From: Candidatus Margulisiibacteriota bacterium
GTDB taxonomy: Bacteria; Margulisbacteria; WOR-1; O2-12-FULL-45-9; XYB2-FULL-48-7
Length of the DNA: 64,000 bases
Direction of reading: 5' to 3'
Assembly (NCBI GenBank): GCA_025453605.1
Contig: JALOPZ010000001.1
Location: forward strand, 677,042 to 741,041
Translations under genes and position numbers: made by a program
In this document: positions 1-7,148 of the stretch, in pieces
How positions within the stretch are numbered: position 1 is the first letter of the stretch
Layout: each line of letters starts with the position of its first letter
The notes under the pieces: model-generated
What the model was told of the DNA's origin: nothing
Seen by the model: the letters and a program-made list of their open reading frames with translations, nothing else
Database searches by the model: none

Positions 1-387
1 GCCGACAGTCAGGCAGCCCATCTCTTTGGCGACCTCGGCGATGATCGGCGAGGCACCGGTGCCGGTGCCGCCCCCCATGCCGGCGGTGATAAAGGCCATG
101 TCGGCCCCTTCAAGGGCGAGCCGGATGTCGTCGCGGGATTCTTCGGCCGCCTTCTGGCCGACTTCCGGGTTGGACCCGGCGCCGAGCCCGCGGGTTAGCT
201 TAAGTCCGAGTTGGAGCTTGTGGTCGGGGAGGGAGACATTGAGCGCCTGGAGATCGGTATTGCAGCCCCAGAACTCGACCCCTTTGACCCCGCCGCTGAT
301 CATCCGGTTGACAGCGTTAGTTCCGCCGCCGCCGACCCCAAAAACCTTGATCGTCGCGAAGCCCTGTCCGTTGCTGGCTGCTGGCAT
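1..387 (-). CDS. ftsZ: Cell division GTPase FtsZ, N-terminal part (runs off the left edge)
   Basis: Tubulin-like GTPase that polymerises into the cytokinetic Z ring. Only the first 129 codons are in the window. The nucleotide-binding loop ([14 protein letters not shown]) lies near residues 18-31, and the tubulin signature GGGTGTG lies near residues 106-112. The ATG at 387 is chosen because AAAGGAG precedes it by about 9 nt. It follows ftsQ by 60 bp, and a separate extended -10 promoter sits at the end of ftsQ. The segment after the first loop reads [13 protein letters not shown], where most FtsZ have FIAxNTDxQAL. No ftsA lies between ftsQ and ftsZ. The assignment is secure; the C-terminus cannot be judged. 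Confidence 0.96.
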   Translation of the reverse strand, partial: MPAASNGQGFATIKVFGVGGGGTNAVNRMISGGVKGVEFWGCNTDLQALNVSLPDHKLQLGLKLTRGLGAGSNPEVGQKAAEESRDDIRLALEGADMAFITAGMGGGTGTGASPIIAEVAKEMGCLTVG

Positions 388-436
388 GATTATCAGGCTC
401 CTTTATGGCCTACGCCATACGATTTCGACCGCTCTG

Positions 437-465
437 ATTTTAGCATATTATTTAAACTTTATCAC
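437..465 (-). promoter_or_regulatory. Sigma-70 type promoter of ftsZ
   Basis: Minus-strand TGCTAAAAT (extended -10, box 437-442) with a weak GTGATA -35 at 460-465, 17 bp upstream. It overlaps the ftsQ stop codon. Transcription would start about 45 nt before the ftsZ ATG, leaving a leader with a Shine-Dalgarno site, unlike most first genes here. Confidence 0.5.
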
Positions 466-1215
466 CGGGTTGTCGGGGTAGCGAACGTCGACGTATTCGA
501 CACTGTTCCACTTCCCCTCGATCCCCCGGAGGAGCGCCTTGAAGACGTCCATTTTGCGCGGGATGTCCTCGTCGCGGCCGAGCTTTACTTTCAATAAGTC
601 GTCGAGCATAAAGGTGACGCGCTCAAAACCGCCGGTCTCCAGCTGGACGCGCGGCGAGCCGAGCAGCTTGGTCAGGTCGACGATGATGTTGGCGATCAGC
701 CGAGCCAGGGGCGGGTCGATCCGGCCGTCGGCTGAAACATCGGTCGAGGTGACGCCGGAGACGACCGGCAGATCGGACATGTTGGCGACGTTATAAGTCA
801 GCCCTTCGTTCCGGTTCAGGATGTAGCCGTCAGCATCGACGATGGCGGATTTGCCGCGCAGGATGACAACCGCCGCCGGGGTCCGCTCCTCCAGCCGAAG
901 ATGGACGGTGCCGGGCGGGATCCGGTAGATAGCGAACGACTTGATCGCGGTGATCTTATTGAGGTTGGCGCGGACCCGGGTAAAGCTGGTCAGAAAAAGG
1001 TTTTCCCGCAGCGGGACGCCCGACAGGTCGCGGACCTCCTCGGCGGAGAGGAGCCGCGTGCCGGAGACGATGACATCCGAGATCTGCCAGATCGGCAAGG
1101 CGAGAATGATGTATATGCCGATGGCGAGCGGGATCAGCAGCAAGCCGCCGATCAATAATCGGAGGCGGAGAGGGAGCTTCTGAGGGGGCTTTTTCCGTTT
1201 AGTACGCACTGGCAA
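448..1215 (-). CDS. ftsQ: Cell division protein FtsQ/DivIB
   Basis: Bitopic inner-membrane protein that links the divisome to septal peptidoglycan synthesis. It has a basic cytoplasmic N-terminus, one transmembrane helix at about residues 18-42, then a POTRA domain (from about residue 45, ISDVIVSGTRLLS) and the FtsQ beta domain. Its 255 aa are typical of the family. The start is TTG at 1215, or more probably GTG at 1209 two codons in; both overlap the end of ddl, so translation is probably coupled. Position between ddl and ftsZ is the classic dcw order. Sequence conservation in this family is low, so the call rests on architecture plus context. Confidence 0.85.
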   Translation of the reverse strand: MPVRTKRKKPPQKLPLRLRLLIGGLLLIPLAIGIYIILALPIWQISDVIVSGTRLLSAEEVRDLSGVPLRENLFLTSFTRVRANLNKITAIKSFAIYRIPPGTVHLRLEERTPAAVVILRGKSAIVDADGYILNRNEGLTYNVANMSDLPVVSGVTSTDVSADGRIDPPLARLIANIIVDLTKLLGSPRVQLETGGFERVTFMLDDLLKVKLGRDEDIPRKMDVFKALLRGIEGKWNSVEYVDVRYPDNPVIKFK

Positions 1216-2134
1216 GGATCTTTATCACCAGCTGGTCAAAAGAGATCCCGGCGTGGGCCGCTTCGGCCGGGAGGTCAGAATGCTCCGTCATCCCGGGGAT
1301 CGAGTTGACCTCGTGGACATAGGGGGTCTGGTCGCCGGCGACGATTATATCGACCCGGGAGACGCCATAGCAACCAAGCGCCCGGTGGGCGGCCAGGGCG
1401 GTGTCCTGCGTTTTCTTGTAGAGAGCTTTGGGTAAACGGGCCGGGAGAATGAATTCGGTCATTCCGGAGGTGTACTTGGCCTCAAAATCGTAGAACTCCT
1501 TGCGCGGGACTAATTCCAGGATCGGCAGGGCCTGGACGTTGTCCCCGGTGCCAATAATGCCGACCGTCACTTCGCGCCCTTTGACGAACTCCTCGATGAA
1601 AACGTCGTGATATTCCCCGACCGTTTTAGCCAGGATCCGCTCCAGGTCGTCGTCTTCTTTGACGATCGAGATGCCGAGGCTCGACCCCTCGCTGACCGGT
1701 TTGATCACGAGCGGAAAGGGGAAGATCCGGCGGAGCTTGTCGGCCTCTTTTTTCACGTCGCTTTGCGGATCGATCGCCAGGTAGCGCGGCGTCGGGATAT
1801 TGCAGGTGTCAAAGATCCGCTTGGCGGCAAGCTTGTTCATTGCCAGGGCGGAAGCGAGGACCTTGGAGCCGGTGTAGGGGATGTTCGCCACTTCCAGCAG
1901 CCCCTGGACGCAGCCGTCCTCGCCAAAGCGGCCGTGGAGGGCGACGTAGACGAGGTCGATCTTCTTTTTTTTCAGCTGGGCGATCAGGTCGTCGGTCAGA
2001 TCGAACATCGTGACGTTGAACTTCTGTTTTTTGAGGGAGTCAAAAACGCGTTTGCCGGAGCGGAGGGAGACGTCTCTTTCGCCGGAGCGGCCGCCGCAGA
2101 GGACGGCGATCTTTTTCGCTTTGAGGGTTTTCAC
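1199..2134 (-). CDS. ddl: D-alanine--D-alanine ligase
   Basis: ATP-grasp enzyme joining two D-alanines to make the dipeptide that ends the peptidoglycan stem peptide. The 311-aa protein opens with the N-terminal motif KIAVLCGGRSGERDVSLRSG, followed by HGRFGEDGCVQGLLE and the ATP-grasp core (FPLVIKPVSEGSSLGI, EEFVKGREVTVGI). The metal- and substrate-binding end reads RVDIIV...VHEVNSIPGMTEHS. The start is GTG at 2134, 6 nt downstream of an extended -10 box, so the mRNA is probably leaderless. The 3' end overlaps ftsQ. Confidence 0.95.
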   Translation of the reverse strand: MKTLKAKKIAVLCGGRSGERDVSLRSGKRVFDSLKKQKFNVTMFDLTDDLIAQLKKKKIDLVYVALHGRFGEDGCVQGLLEVANIPYTGSKVLASALAMNKLAAKRIFDTCNIPTPRYLAIDPQSDVKKEADKLRRIFPFPLVIKPVSEGSSLGISIVKEDDDLERILAKTVGEYHDVFIEEFVKGREVTVGIIGTGDNVQALPILELVPRKEFYDFEAKYTSGMTEFILPARLPKALYKKTQDTALAAHRALGCYGVSRVDIIVAGDQTPYVHEVNSIPGMTEHSDLPAEAAHAGISFDQLVIKILASAY

Positions 2135-2140
2135 CCTTTT

Positions 2141-2149
2141 ATTTTAGCA
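2141..2149 (-). promoter_or_regulatory. Extended -10 promoter of ddl (leaderless)
   Basis: Minus-strand TGCTAAAAT ends 6 nt before the GTG of ddl. No good -35 box is seen; the TGn extension compensates. Transcription would begin at or next to the start codon. Confidence 0.55.
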
Positions 2150-2154
2150 CAAAC

Positions 2155-2895
2155 TCAGGCAGGCTGCGCCTCGGCCTGCAGCAATTCGGGGGGTAAATAA
2201 ACCAGACCGTGATAAAGCCCGCCGCCGGCGAAGATCCGCGCCAGGTCGATGACGACCCCCGGATCAGACGCTTGCTTGAAAGGCGCGGTCGGCTCCTTCA
2301 ATTTCAGGTCGGCAAAGAGTTCCTTGACCGGTTCCGTGCCGAGTTGGAGTTGGGGATAGCCGGGATTGGCCCGGGAGATTAGCATCATTAATTCCCCATC
2401 CAACCGGGTGGAGGCGAACATCGCTAGTTGCATGATCTGATAGAGCCCGTGCTGCCGGAGGATGATCGTCGACCGGTCTGCCCCGGTAGGAAAAGGCCAG
2501 GAGAGGGGGACCTCCGAAGTCGGGAGTAAATTGAAGCTGAGGGCGAGGGGGATCTCGCTTGGCACAAGCCGGACCAGCCTGGTCCAATTGTTAGCCAGCA
2601 GAGTGAGGGCGCGCTCCGCGGCGGCAGGGTTAAGATTGCCGGCCAGATTGAGCTCGGCCACCCCCTCGGCTTTCAATCGTTCGATCGCCATTTCTCCGAT
2701 CTTCAGACGGGTCAATTGCGGTAAGCGATCAAGGCTGAGGCTCCGCGCTTCAACCTGGCCGCGTTTGACGCTATAGGTCGACGGTAAGCAGGAATTGATC
2801 CCCGGCCAGGGGAACTTGATAATTGCTTGCCGGTCAACCGCGCTGGCGGCCAGTCTGACCCGGGAAAAATCATGGCCAAAACCGACTGTTTTCAT
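2155..2895 (-). CDS. Protein of unknown function (246 aa)
   Basis: I do not recognise this protein. It has no signal peptide or obvious membrane helix. The mid-region (IAL/LTLLANNWTRLVRLVPSE) looks helical, and the C-terminal part contains a Gly-rich stretch (ARIFAGGGLYHG). The ATG at 2895 has AGGAAG about 8 nt upstream. It is separated from ddl by its own stop and a ddl promoter, and it is divergent from the isocitrate dehydrogenase gene. A weak SigD-like element (GAAA, 15 nt, GATGATGT at 2956-2930) lies upstream. Codon usage matches its neighbours, so it is likely a real gene. Confidence 0.6.
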   Translation of the reverse strand: MKTVGFGHDFSRVRLAASAVDRQAIIKFPWPGINSCLPSTYSVKRGQVEARSLSLDRLPQLTRLKIGEMAIERLKAEGVAELNLAGNLNPAAAERALTLLANNWTRLVRLVPSEIPLALSFNLLPTSEVPLSWPFPTGADRSTIILRQHGLYQIMQLAMFASTRLDGELMMLISRANPGYPQLQLGTEPVKELFADLKLKEPTAPFKQASDPGVVIDLARIFAGGGLYHGLVYLPPELLQAEAQPA

Positions 2896-2963
2896 TTAAG
2901 CGCTTCCTGATTGATCATAAGTCCCTAAAACATCATCATTTATCCCCGGGAATTTCAGCAGAT

Positions 2964-2992
2964 TTGAAATGGAACGGAAAATCAAATATAAT
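2964..2992 (+). promoter_or_regulatory. Sigma-70 promoter of the isocitrate dehydrogenase gene
   Basis: TTGAAA (2964-2969), 17-bp spacer, TATAAT (2987-2992). The ATG is at 3002, 9 nt after the -10 box, so the transcript should have a leader of about 0-3 nt. Confidence 0.75.
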
Positions 2993-3001
2993 AATTAAAT
3001 C

Positions 3002-4078
3002 ATGGTTTACAAAATAACCCTTATCCCCGGCGACGGGATCGGCCCGGAAGTCTCTAATGCGGCGCGGCGCTGCGTCGACGCGACCGGCGTTAAGATCGAC
3101 TGGGAGATCGCCGAGGCTGGTGCGGACGTCATCGACAAGTACGGTACTCCCCTGCCGGATTCGACCCTGGCCTCCATTCGCAAGAACAAGGTCGCCCTTA
3201 AGGGGCCGCTGACGACCCCGATCGGGACCGGCTTCCGCTCCGTTAACGTTGCCATCCGCAAAGAACTGGACCTCTACGCCTGCCTCCGGCCGACCCGCTC
3301 GTACAAAGGGGTCCGCTCCCGGTACGAAAATATCGACCTGGTCATCGTCCGCGAGAACACGGAAGACCTCTACGCCGGGATAGAGTTCGAAGAGGGGAAA
3401 CCGGAGACCAAAGAGCTGATCGGGGCGATCGAAAGACTGGCCAAAAAGAAGATCCGCGCCGATTCGGGGATCTCGATCAAGCCGATCTCGATCAAGGGGA
3501 GCAAGCGGATCGTTAAATTCGCTTTCGATTACGCCGTTAAACACGGCCGGAAAAAAGTCACCGCCATTTCCAAAGCCAATATTATGAAGTTCACCGACGG
3601 TTTGTTCTTTAAGGCGGCCCAGGAAGTGGCCAAGGAATACCCCGGCGTTGAATACGAAGAGCGGCTGATCGACAATATGTGCATGCAGCTGGTCCAGAAA
3701 CCGGAGCTCTACGATGTCCTCTGTTTACCGAACCTCTACGGGGATATCCTCTCCGACCTCTGTGCCGGGCTGATCGGCGGTCTCGGGATCGCGCCGGGAG
3801 CGAACCACGGCGACGAGATCGCGGTTTTTGAGGCGATCCACGGTTCGGCGCCGAAATACGCCGGTCAGAACAAGGTCAACCCGGTCGCCATGATCCTCTC
3901 CGCGGTGCTGATGCTCGATCATCTGGGGGAAAAAGCGGCGGCGCAGCGGCTGGACAAAGCGGTCGCCAAGGTCATCGCTGCCGGTAAGTCGGTGACTTAC
4001 GACCTGAAGCCGGACCGGAACGACCCGACCGCCGTTTCGACTTCACAGATGGCCGACGCGATAATTGCCGCTTTATAA
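3002..4078 (+). CDS. Isocitrate dehydrogenase (isocitrate/isopropylmalate dehydrogenase family)
   Basis: Oxidative decarboxylation of isocitrate to 2-oxoglutarate. The 358 aa give the short form of the family. [12 protein letters not shown] at the N-terminus and [21 protein letters not shown] near residue 245 are family hallmarks. [19 protein letters not shown] matches the isocitrate-binding SxN motif of isocitrate dehydrogenases rather than isopropylmalate dehydrogenases. The cofactor loop reads [13 protein letters not shown] near residues 280-292. It carries the Lys-Tyr...Val set that gives NADP preference in E. coli Icd, although short family members are often NAD-dependent. The start ATG is fixed by a promoter 9 nt upstream. 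The 3' end overlaps the convergent hydrolase gene by 107 bp. Confidence 0.88.
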   Translation: MVYKITLIPGDGIGPEVSNAARRCVDATGVKIDWEIAEAGADVIDKYGTPLPDSTLASIRKNKVALKGPLTTPIGTGFRSVNVAIRKELDLYACLRPTRSYKGVRSRYENIDLVIVRENTEDLYAGIEFEEGKPETKELIGAIERLAKKKIRADSGISIKPISIKGSKRIVKFAFDYAVKHGRKKVTAISKANIMKFTDGLFFKAAQEVAKEYPGVEYEERLIDNMCMQLVQKPELYDVLCLPNLYGDILSDLCAGLIGGLGIAPGANHGDEIAVFEAIHGSAPKYAGQNKVNPVAMILSAVLMLDHLGEKAAAQRLDKAVAKVIAAGKSVTYDLKPDRNDPTAVSTSQMADAIIAAL

Positions 4079-4922
4079 TTTTCTCGCCTGTATAATCCTC
4101 GTAAACGACCCGCGAGATCGTATTGATCAGCTGGCGGGCGTGACTTTTATTCTTGAAACCCGCGGTCATGATCGCTAAAGCGTAGGTCCCTTTTTTGGTG
4201 TAGACCAGACCGACATCGTTGAGGATCCCCTCCAGGTGGCCGGTTTTGTTGGCGACATAGGTCCCCGGCGCGACGCCGCGCCAGATCCCCCAGCGGTAGC
4301 GCTGGTAATTCATCCAGGCGATCATCTGTTGGGCCGACTTTTTGGAGAAACCGCGGCAATTGTGGAGCAAGACCAGTTGTTTGGCCATGTCGTTGGCTGA
4401 GGTCAGGTTGTTGTTTGCGGCCGGCGGCTCAACAAGCATCGTCGGGTCGATAATTCTGGTCTGCTTGAGCCCGATCCCTCGGACATAGGCCTCGATCGTC
4501 GGCAAGCCGACGGCGTTGACGACGAGGCGAGTCGCCGTATTGTCGGAGAGGGTGATCATCAGCCGGATCAGGTTCCAGAGGGAATATTCCTGGCCATTTT
4601 TGCCGGCCTTCATCCAGCGGAGTACACCGGCCCCCTCTAATTTATCGCTTTCCCGAAAAAGCACCCGCCGCTGCAGGTCGAGCAAGCCCCGGTCCGCCAG
4701 GTTGAACGCGGCGCACATCACCGGGACCTTGGCGACCGACGCGGCCGGCAGAGCCAGGTCGCCGTTGACCGCCGCCTCCCGGCTTCCCTTTAGATCGATA
4801 AGGGAAATGCTGACCTTCCCCTCGCTCGTCGCCGCCAGCTTTTCGAGCTCGGTTTGGAGGCCAGCCAGGGCCGCTGAAGCGGCCAGAATAAATAAAAGTG
4901 TCGTCAGGAAGAGCTTTTTCAC
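3972..4922 (-). CDS. Class A beta-lactamase-like serine hydrolase, exported
   Basis: Predicted exported acyl-serine hydrolase of the penicillin-binding/beta-lactamase fold. From GTG 4922 it begins with a clear signal peptide ([19 protein letters not shown]). The three active-site elements are visible: SVAK (S-x-x-K), LSDN (SDN) and NKTG (KTG). The omega-loop ExxLN carrying the general-base Glu166 of true class A enzymes is not evident; [18 protein letters not shown] stands in its place, so beta-lactam hydrolysis is doubtful. A longer frame back to 5015 is open, but the GTG sits 7 nt after an extended -10 box and directly before the signal peptide. The basic C-terminal tail is encoded antisense to the end of the isocitrate dehydrogenase gene. 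Confidence 0.8.
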   Translation of the reverse strand: MKKLFLTTLLFILAASAALAGLQTELEKLAATSEGKVSISLIDLKGSREAAVNGDLALPAASVAKVPVMCAAFNLADRGLLDLQRRVLFRESDKLEGAGVLRWMKAGKNGQEYSLWNLIRLMITLSDNTATRLVVNAVGLPTIEAYVRGIGLKQTRIIDPTMLVEPPAANNNLTSANDMAKQLVLLHNCRGFSKKSAQQMIAWMNYQRYRWGIWRGVAPGTYVANKTGHLEGILNDVGLVYTKKGTYALAIMTAGFKNKSHARQLINTISRVVYEDYTGEKIIKRQLSRRPSVKSKRRSGRSGPASGRKSPTYRQR

Positions 4923-4929
4923 TTTTTTG

Positions 4930-4938
4930 ATTATAGCA
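4930..4938 (-). promoter_or_regulatory. Extended -10 promoter of the beta-lactamase-like gene (leaderless)
   Basis: Minus-strand TGCTATAAT ends 7 nt before the GTG at 4922. This decides the start over the longer open frame. Confidence 0.6.
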
Positions 4939-4957
4939 CGCGGGTCAAACCTCTTTT

Positions 4958-5051
4958 CTTTGTGTTCTCTTCGTGTCTTAGTGTCTTGGTGGTTAATTTG
5001 GAAGGGAAGAACCACGAAGGCACAAAGACACTAAGGGGGACACGAAGGGGG
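4958..5051. repeat. Inverted pair of octamer tandem repeats
   Basis: Left arm 4958-4994 is built of CTTnGTGT-type 8-mers; right arm 5011-5051 is built of the complementary CACnAAGn-type 8-mers. The arms are imperfect inverted copies around a short spacer in the divergent intergenic region. Similar imperfect short tandem repeats occur inside genes elsewhere in the window. Confidence 0.6.
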
Positions 5052-5054
5052 AAT

Positions 5055-5084
5055 TTGACCTGAAGGGGGAACGGGGGATATAAT
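5055..5084 (+). promoter_or_regulatory. Sigma-70 promoter of the tautomerase operon
   Basis: TTGACC (5055-5060), 18-bp spacer, TATAAT (5079-5084). The ATG at 5091 follows after 6 nt, so the mRNA is expected to be leaderless. Confidence 0.75.
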
Positions 5085-5090
5085 TCCACT

Positions 5091-5270
5091 ATGCCAGTCG
5101 TGAAGATCGGAATGTGGGCGGGGCGGGAGAAGGGAACCAAGAAAAAGCTGATCGAGAACGTCACCAAAACGGTCTGCGAGACGCTCGGTTGCCCGGCCCA
5201 GGCTGTGATCGTCATCCTCGAAGATATCCCCAAAGAGAACTGGGGCCAGGACGGGAAACAGGGAGGTTAA
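5091..5270 (+). CDS. 4-oxalocrotonate tautomerase family protein (59 aa)
   Basis: Small tautomerase-superfamily protein. Members use the amino-terminal proline, exposed after Met removal, as general base, and assemble as hexamers. The sequence begins MPVVKIGMWAGR, so Pro-1 is present, and the later AVIVILEDIPKENWG matches the family core. The length of 59 aa is typical. The substrate cannot be predicted. The ATG is set by a promoter 6 nt upstream. It heads a likely operon with yqeY and the TSUP gene; the yqeY ribosome site GGGAGG lies over its last codons. Confidence 0.85.
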   Translation: MPVVKIGMWAGREKGTKKKLIENVTKTVCETLGCPAQAVIVILEDIPKENWGQDGKQGG

Positions 5271-5271
5271 C

Positions 5272-5706
5272 TTGACTCTTTTTGAACAGATCAACAACGA
5301 TATCAAAGAGGCGATGAAGGCCAAAGACGAGCTGAAACTGTCCGTCCTGCGGATGATGAAGAGCAAGGTCCTCTACGTCAATGCCCGCGGCGATCTGCCG
5401 GAAGCGGAGGTCATGAAGATCGTCAACAAATACGGCAAAGACCTCAAGGAGACGATCGAGGAATACCGAAAGATCAACCGCGCGGCCGAGGTTGCCCAGG
5501 CCGAAAAGGAATTGGCGATCGTCCAGACCTATCTGCCCAAAGAATTGACCCCGGACGAGCTTAAGGTGCTGGTCGAGCAGGCAATTGCCGAGTCCGGCGC
5601 CGCTTCCGCCAAAGAGATGGGCAAGGTCATGAAGGTTATGCAAGCTAAAGCCCCCGGCGCCGATGGCAAGCTCGTCAGCCAGTTGGTCCGGGACTTGCTT
5701 AAATGA
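5272..5706 (+). CDS. yqeY: GatB/YqeY domain protein
   Basis: 144-aa YqeY family protein, related to the C-terminal tRNA-binding domain of GatB. The family is suspected to act in tRNA-dependent amidation or tRNA binding, but its role is unproven. Typical features are FEQINNDIKEAMKAKD at the start, AVLRxxxS-like SVLRMMKSKV, EKELAIVQTYLPKELT in the middle and AAxxGKVMKVMQAKAPGADGKLVSQLV at the end. The start is TTG at 5272, with GGGAGG 7-8 nt upstream. It overlaps the next gene by ATGA. Confidence 0.9.
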   Translation: MTLFEQINNDIKEAMKAKDELKLSVLRMMKSKVLYVNARGDLPEAEVMKIVNKYGKDLKETIEEYRKINRAAEVAQAEKELAIVQTYLPKELTPDELKVLVEQAIAESGAASAKEMGKVMKVMQAKAPGADGKLVSQLVRDLLK

Positions 5707-6065
5707 TCGAGACGGTCGGCCTGGTCCTGGTCGGTCTTCTGGCCGGCGGCTTAAGCGGCTTTATCGGGATCGGCGGCGCCACGATCATGATCCCCGCCCT
5801 GGTTCTGATCTACGGAACCTCGCAGCATTTGGCTCAGGGTACTTCGCTCGCCGCGCTCCTGTTGCCGGTCGGCGTTCTGGCGGTGGTCAAATACTGGCAG
5901 ACGGGAAATGTTAACCTGACTTTTGCCGTCCTGATCGCGGTCGGTTTTTTTGTGGGGGCGTACTTTGGGGCGGTGTATGCTCAGCCGGTGCCGGATATCA
6001 TCCTCAAGCGGCTGTTCGCCGGGTATCTGATCCTGGTCGCCCTGCAGATTCTCTTTACTTCTTAA
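5703..6065 (+). CDS. Half-size TSUP (TauE/SafE) family permease
   Basis: Membrane protein of the TSUP family, which exports or imports sulfonates, sulfite or related organosulfur ions. At 120 aa with about four transmembrane helices it is half the usual 240-260 aa. The N-terminal half motif is present (GGLSGFIGIGGATIMIP and GTSLAALLLPVG). Two copies, or a second half-size partner encoded elsewhere, would be needed to make a full transporter. Translation is coupled to yqeY by ATGA. The 3' end overlaps the convergent accB gene by 11 bp. No frame continuation for a second half was found downstream. Confidence 0.8.
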   Translation: MIETVGLVLVGLLAGGLSGFIGIGGATIMIPALVLIYGTSQHLAQGTSLAALLLPVGVLAVVKYWQTGNVNLTFAVLIAVGFFVGAYFGAVYAQPVPDIILKRLFAGYLILVALQILFTS

Positions 6066-6492
6066 CGAGGAATAACTTCTGCCCGAATTCGACCGGTTTG
6101 CCGTTCTCCACCAGGACCTTAACGATCTTGCCGCGGACCTCGGACTCGATCTCGTTAAAGAGCTTCATCGCTTCGATGATGCAGACGACCTTGCCCGGCT
6201 CGACGTCGTCACCGGCGTTAACGAATGGCGGCGCTTCCGGCGACGGTGAGCGGTAGAAGGTGCCGACCATGGGGGAGGTGATGGCTGTTAGCCCTTCGTC
6301 TTCCTTGGGGGAGGCCGGATTTTGGGTTACGGGAGCGGGAGTGGAAGCGGCATGAGGGGCGGGTGCGCTGACGACGTGGCCCCCTTTTTCGCGGCGGACC
6401 TCGTACTTAACACCCTTTTCCTCGACCGCGACGCCGGAAATGTCCTCGTCCTTAACCAGCTGGATCAGTTTTTTTAAGACTTCAAAATCCAT
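6055..6492 (-). CDS. accB: Biotin carboxyl carrier protein of acetyl-CoA carboxylase
   Basis: Carries biotin between the biotin carboxylase and carboxyltransferase subunits in the first step of fatty acid synthesis. The 145-aa protein has a helical N-terminus, an Ala/Pro-rich linker (about residues 40-65) and a C-terminal biotinyl domain with the biotinylation motif EAMKL. It follows efp by 4 bp, the common efp-accB arrangement. accC, which often follows, is absent here because the next gene is convergent. Confidence 0.95.
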   Translation of the reverse strand: MDFEVLKKLIQLVKDEDISGVAVEEKGVKYEVRREKGGHVVSAPAPHAASTPAPVTQNPASPKEDEGLTAITSPMVGTFYRSPSPEAPPFVNAGDDVEPGKVVCIIEAMKLFNEIESEVRGKIVKVLVENGKPVEFGQKLFLVKK

Positions 6493-6496
6493 TTGC

Positions 6497-7051
6497 TCAC
6501 GCCCTTCCGAGGTACTTGCCCTCGCGAGTATCGACTTTCAAGGTGTCACCGACGTTGACGAAGAAGGGGACCTGGACGACCAGGCCAGTTTCCAGCGTCG
6601 CCGGTTTACCGCCGGAAACGGTATCGCCCTTAAAGCCGGGGGAGGTGTCGGTCACTTTCAGATCGACCGAAGCGGGGAGATCGAGGTCGAGGACCTCGTC
6701 GCCGTAGAAGGTGATGTTGACCACGAACCCCTCTTTCAGGTACCTGGCGGTCTCCCCGACCTTTTTGACCGGGATGGCGATCTGTTCAAAGCTCTTCTGA
6801 TCCATAAAGTGGAAAGCGTCGCCGTCGGCGTAGAGGAACTGCATCGGTTTGTAATCGATGTGGGCCGTCTCGGCCTTTTCGCCGGGCTTAAAGGAGCGGT
6901 CAACGATCGCGCCGGTCCGCATGTTCTTCAGCTTGATCTTGATCCAGCTCTGTTGGGCCGCGCGCTGGTGGTGGTATTCGATGCAACGGTAGAGCTGGCC
7001 GTCGAATTCGACCGCCATCCCCGCTTTCACTTCGTTAATCGGGATCGCCAT
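6497..7051 (-). CDS. efp: Translation elongation factor P
   Basis: Relieves ribosome stalling at polyproline by entering the E site. The 184 aa cover all three OB-like domains, with IDYKPMQFLYADGD and the C-terminal signature TSPGFKGDT...KPATLETGLVVQVP. Domain I loop I, whose tip normally bears the modified Lys34 (KPGKG) or Arg32 (SGRNS), reads HHQRAAQQSW at about residues 27-36, so the canonical modification site is not recognisable. The ATG is 8 nt after the -10 box, so the mRNA is probably leaderless. Forms an operon with accB. Confidence 0.94.
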   Translation of the reverse strand: MAIPINEVKAGMAVEFDGQLYRCIEYHHQRAAQQSWIKIKLKNMRTGAIVDRSFKPGEKAETAHIDYKPMQFLYADGDAFHFMDQKSFEQIAIPVKKVGETARYLKEGFVVNITFYGDEVLDLDLPASVDLKVTDTSPGFKGDTVSGGKPATLETGLVVQVPFFVNVGDTLKVDTREGKYLGRA

Positions 7052-7059
7052 GACGTTTC

Positions 7060-7088
7060 AGTATACTAAACCCGCCAAGGTTTTTCAA
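7060..7088 (-). promoter_or_regulatory. Sigma-70 promoter of efp-accB
   Basis: Minus-strand TTGAAA (7083-7088), 17-bp spacer, TATACT (7060-7065), then 8 nt to the efp ATG. Confidence 0.7.
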
Positions 7089-7113
7089 GGAGCCGTCAGG
7101 GAGGCGGGTGAAC

Positions 7114-7142
7114 TTGACCCGCTTTTTCAACTGACGTAGAAT
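7114..7142 (+). promoter_or_regulatory. Sigma-70 promoter of plsY-gpsA
   Basis: TTGACC (7114-7119), 17-bp spacer, TAGAAT (7137-7142), then 6 nt to the ATG at 7149. Expected to give a leaderless transcript. Confidence 0.7.
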
Positions 7143-7148
7143 GGGGCT

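Noticed and set aside
2930..2956. GAAA, 15 nt, GATGATGT upstream of the unknown gene at 2155-2895
   Set aside because: Spacing agrees with the SigD-like sites but the -10 box matches poorly; kept only as a weak possibility and not counted in the regulon.
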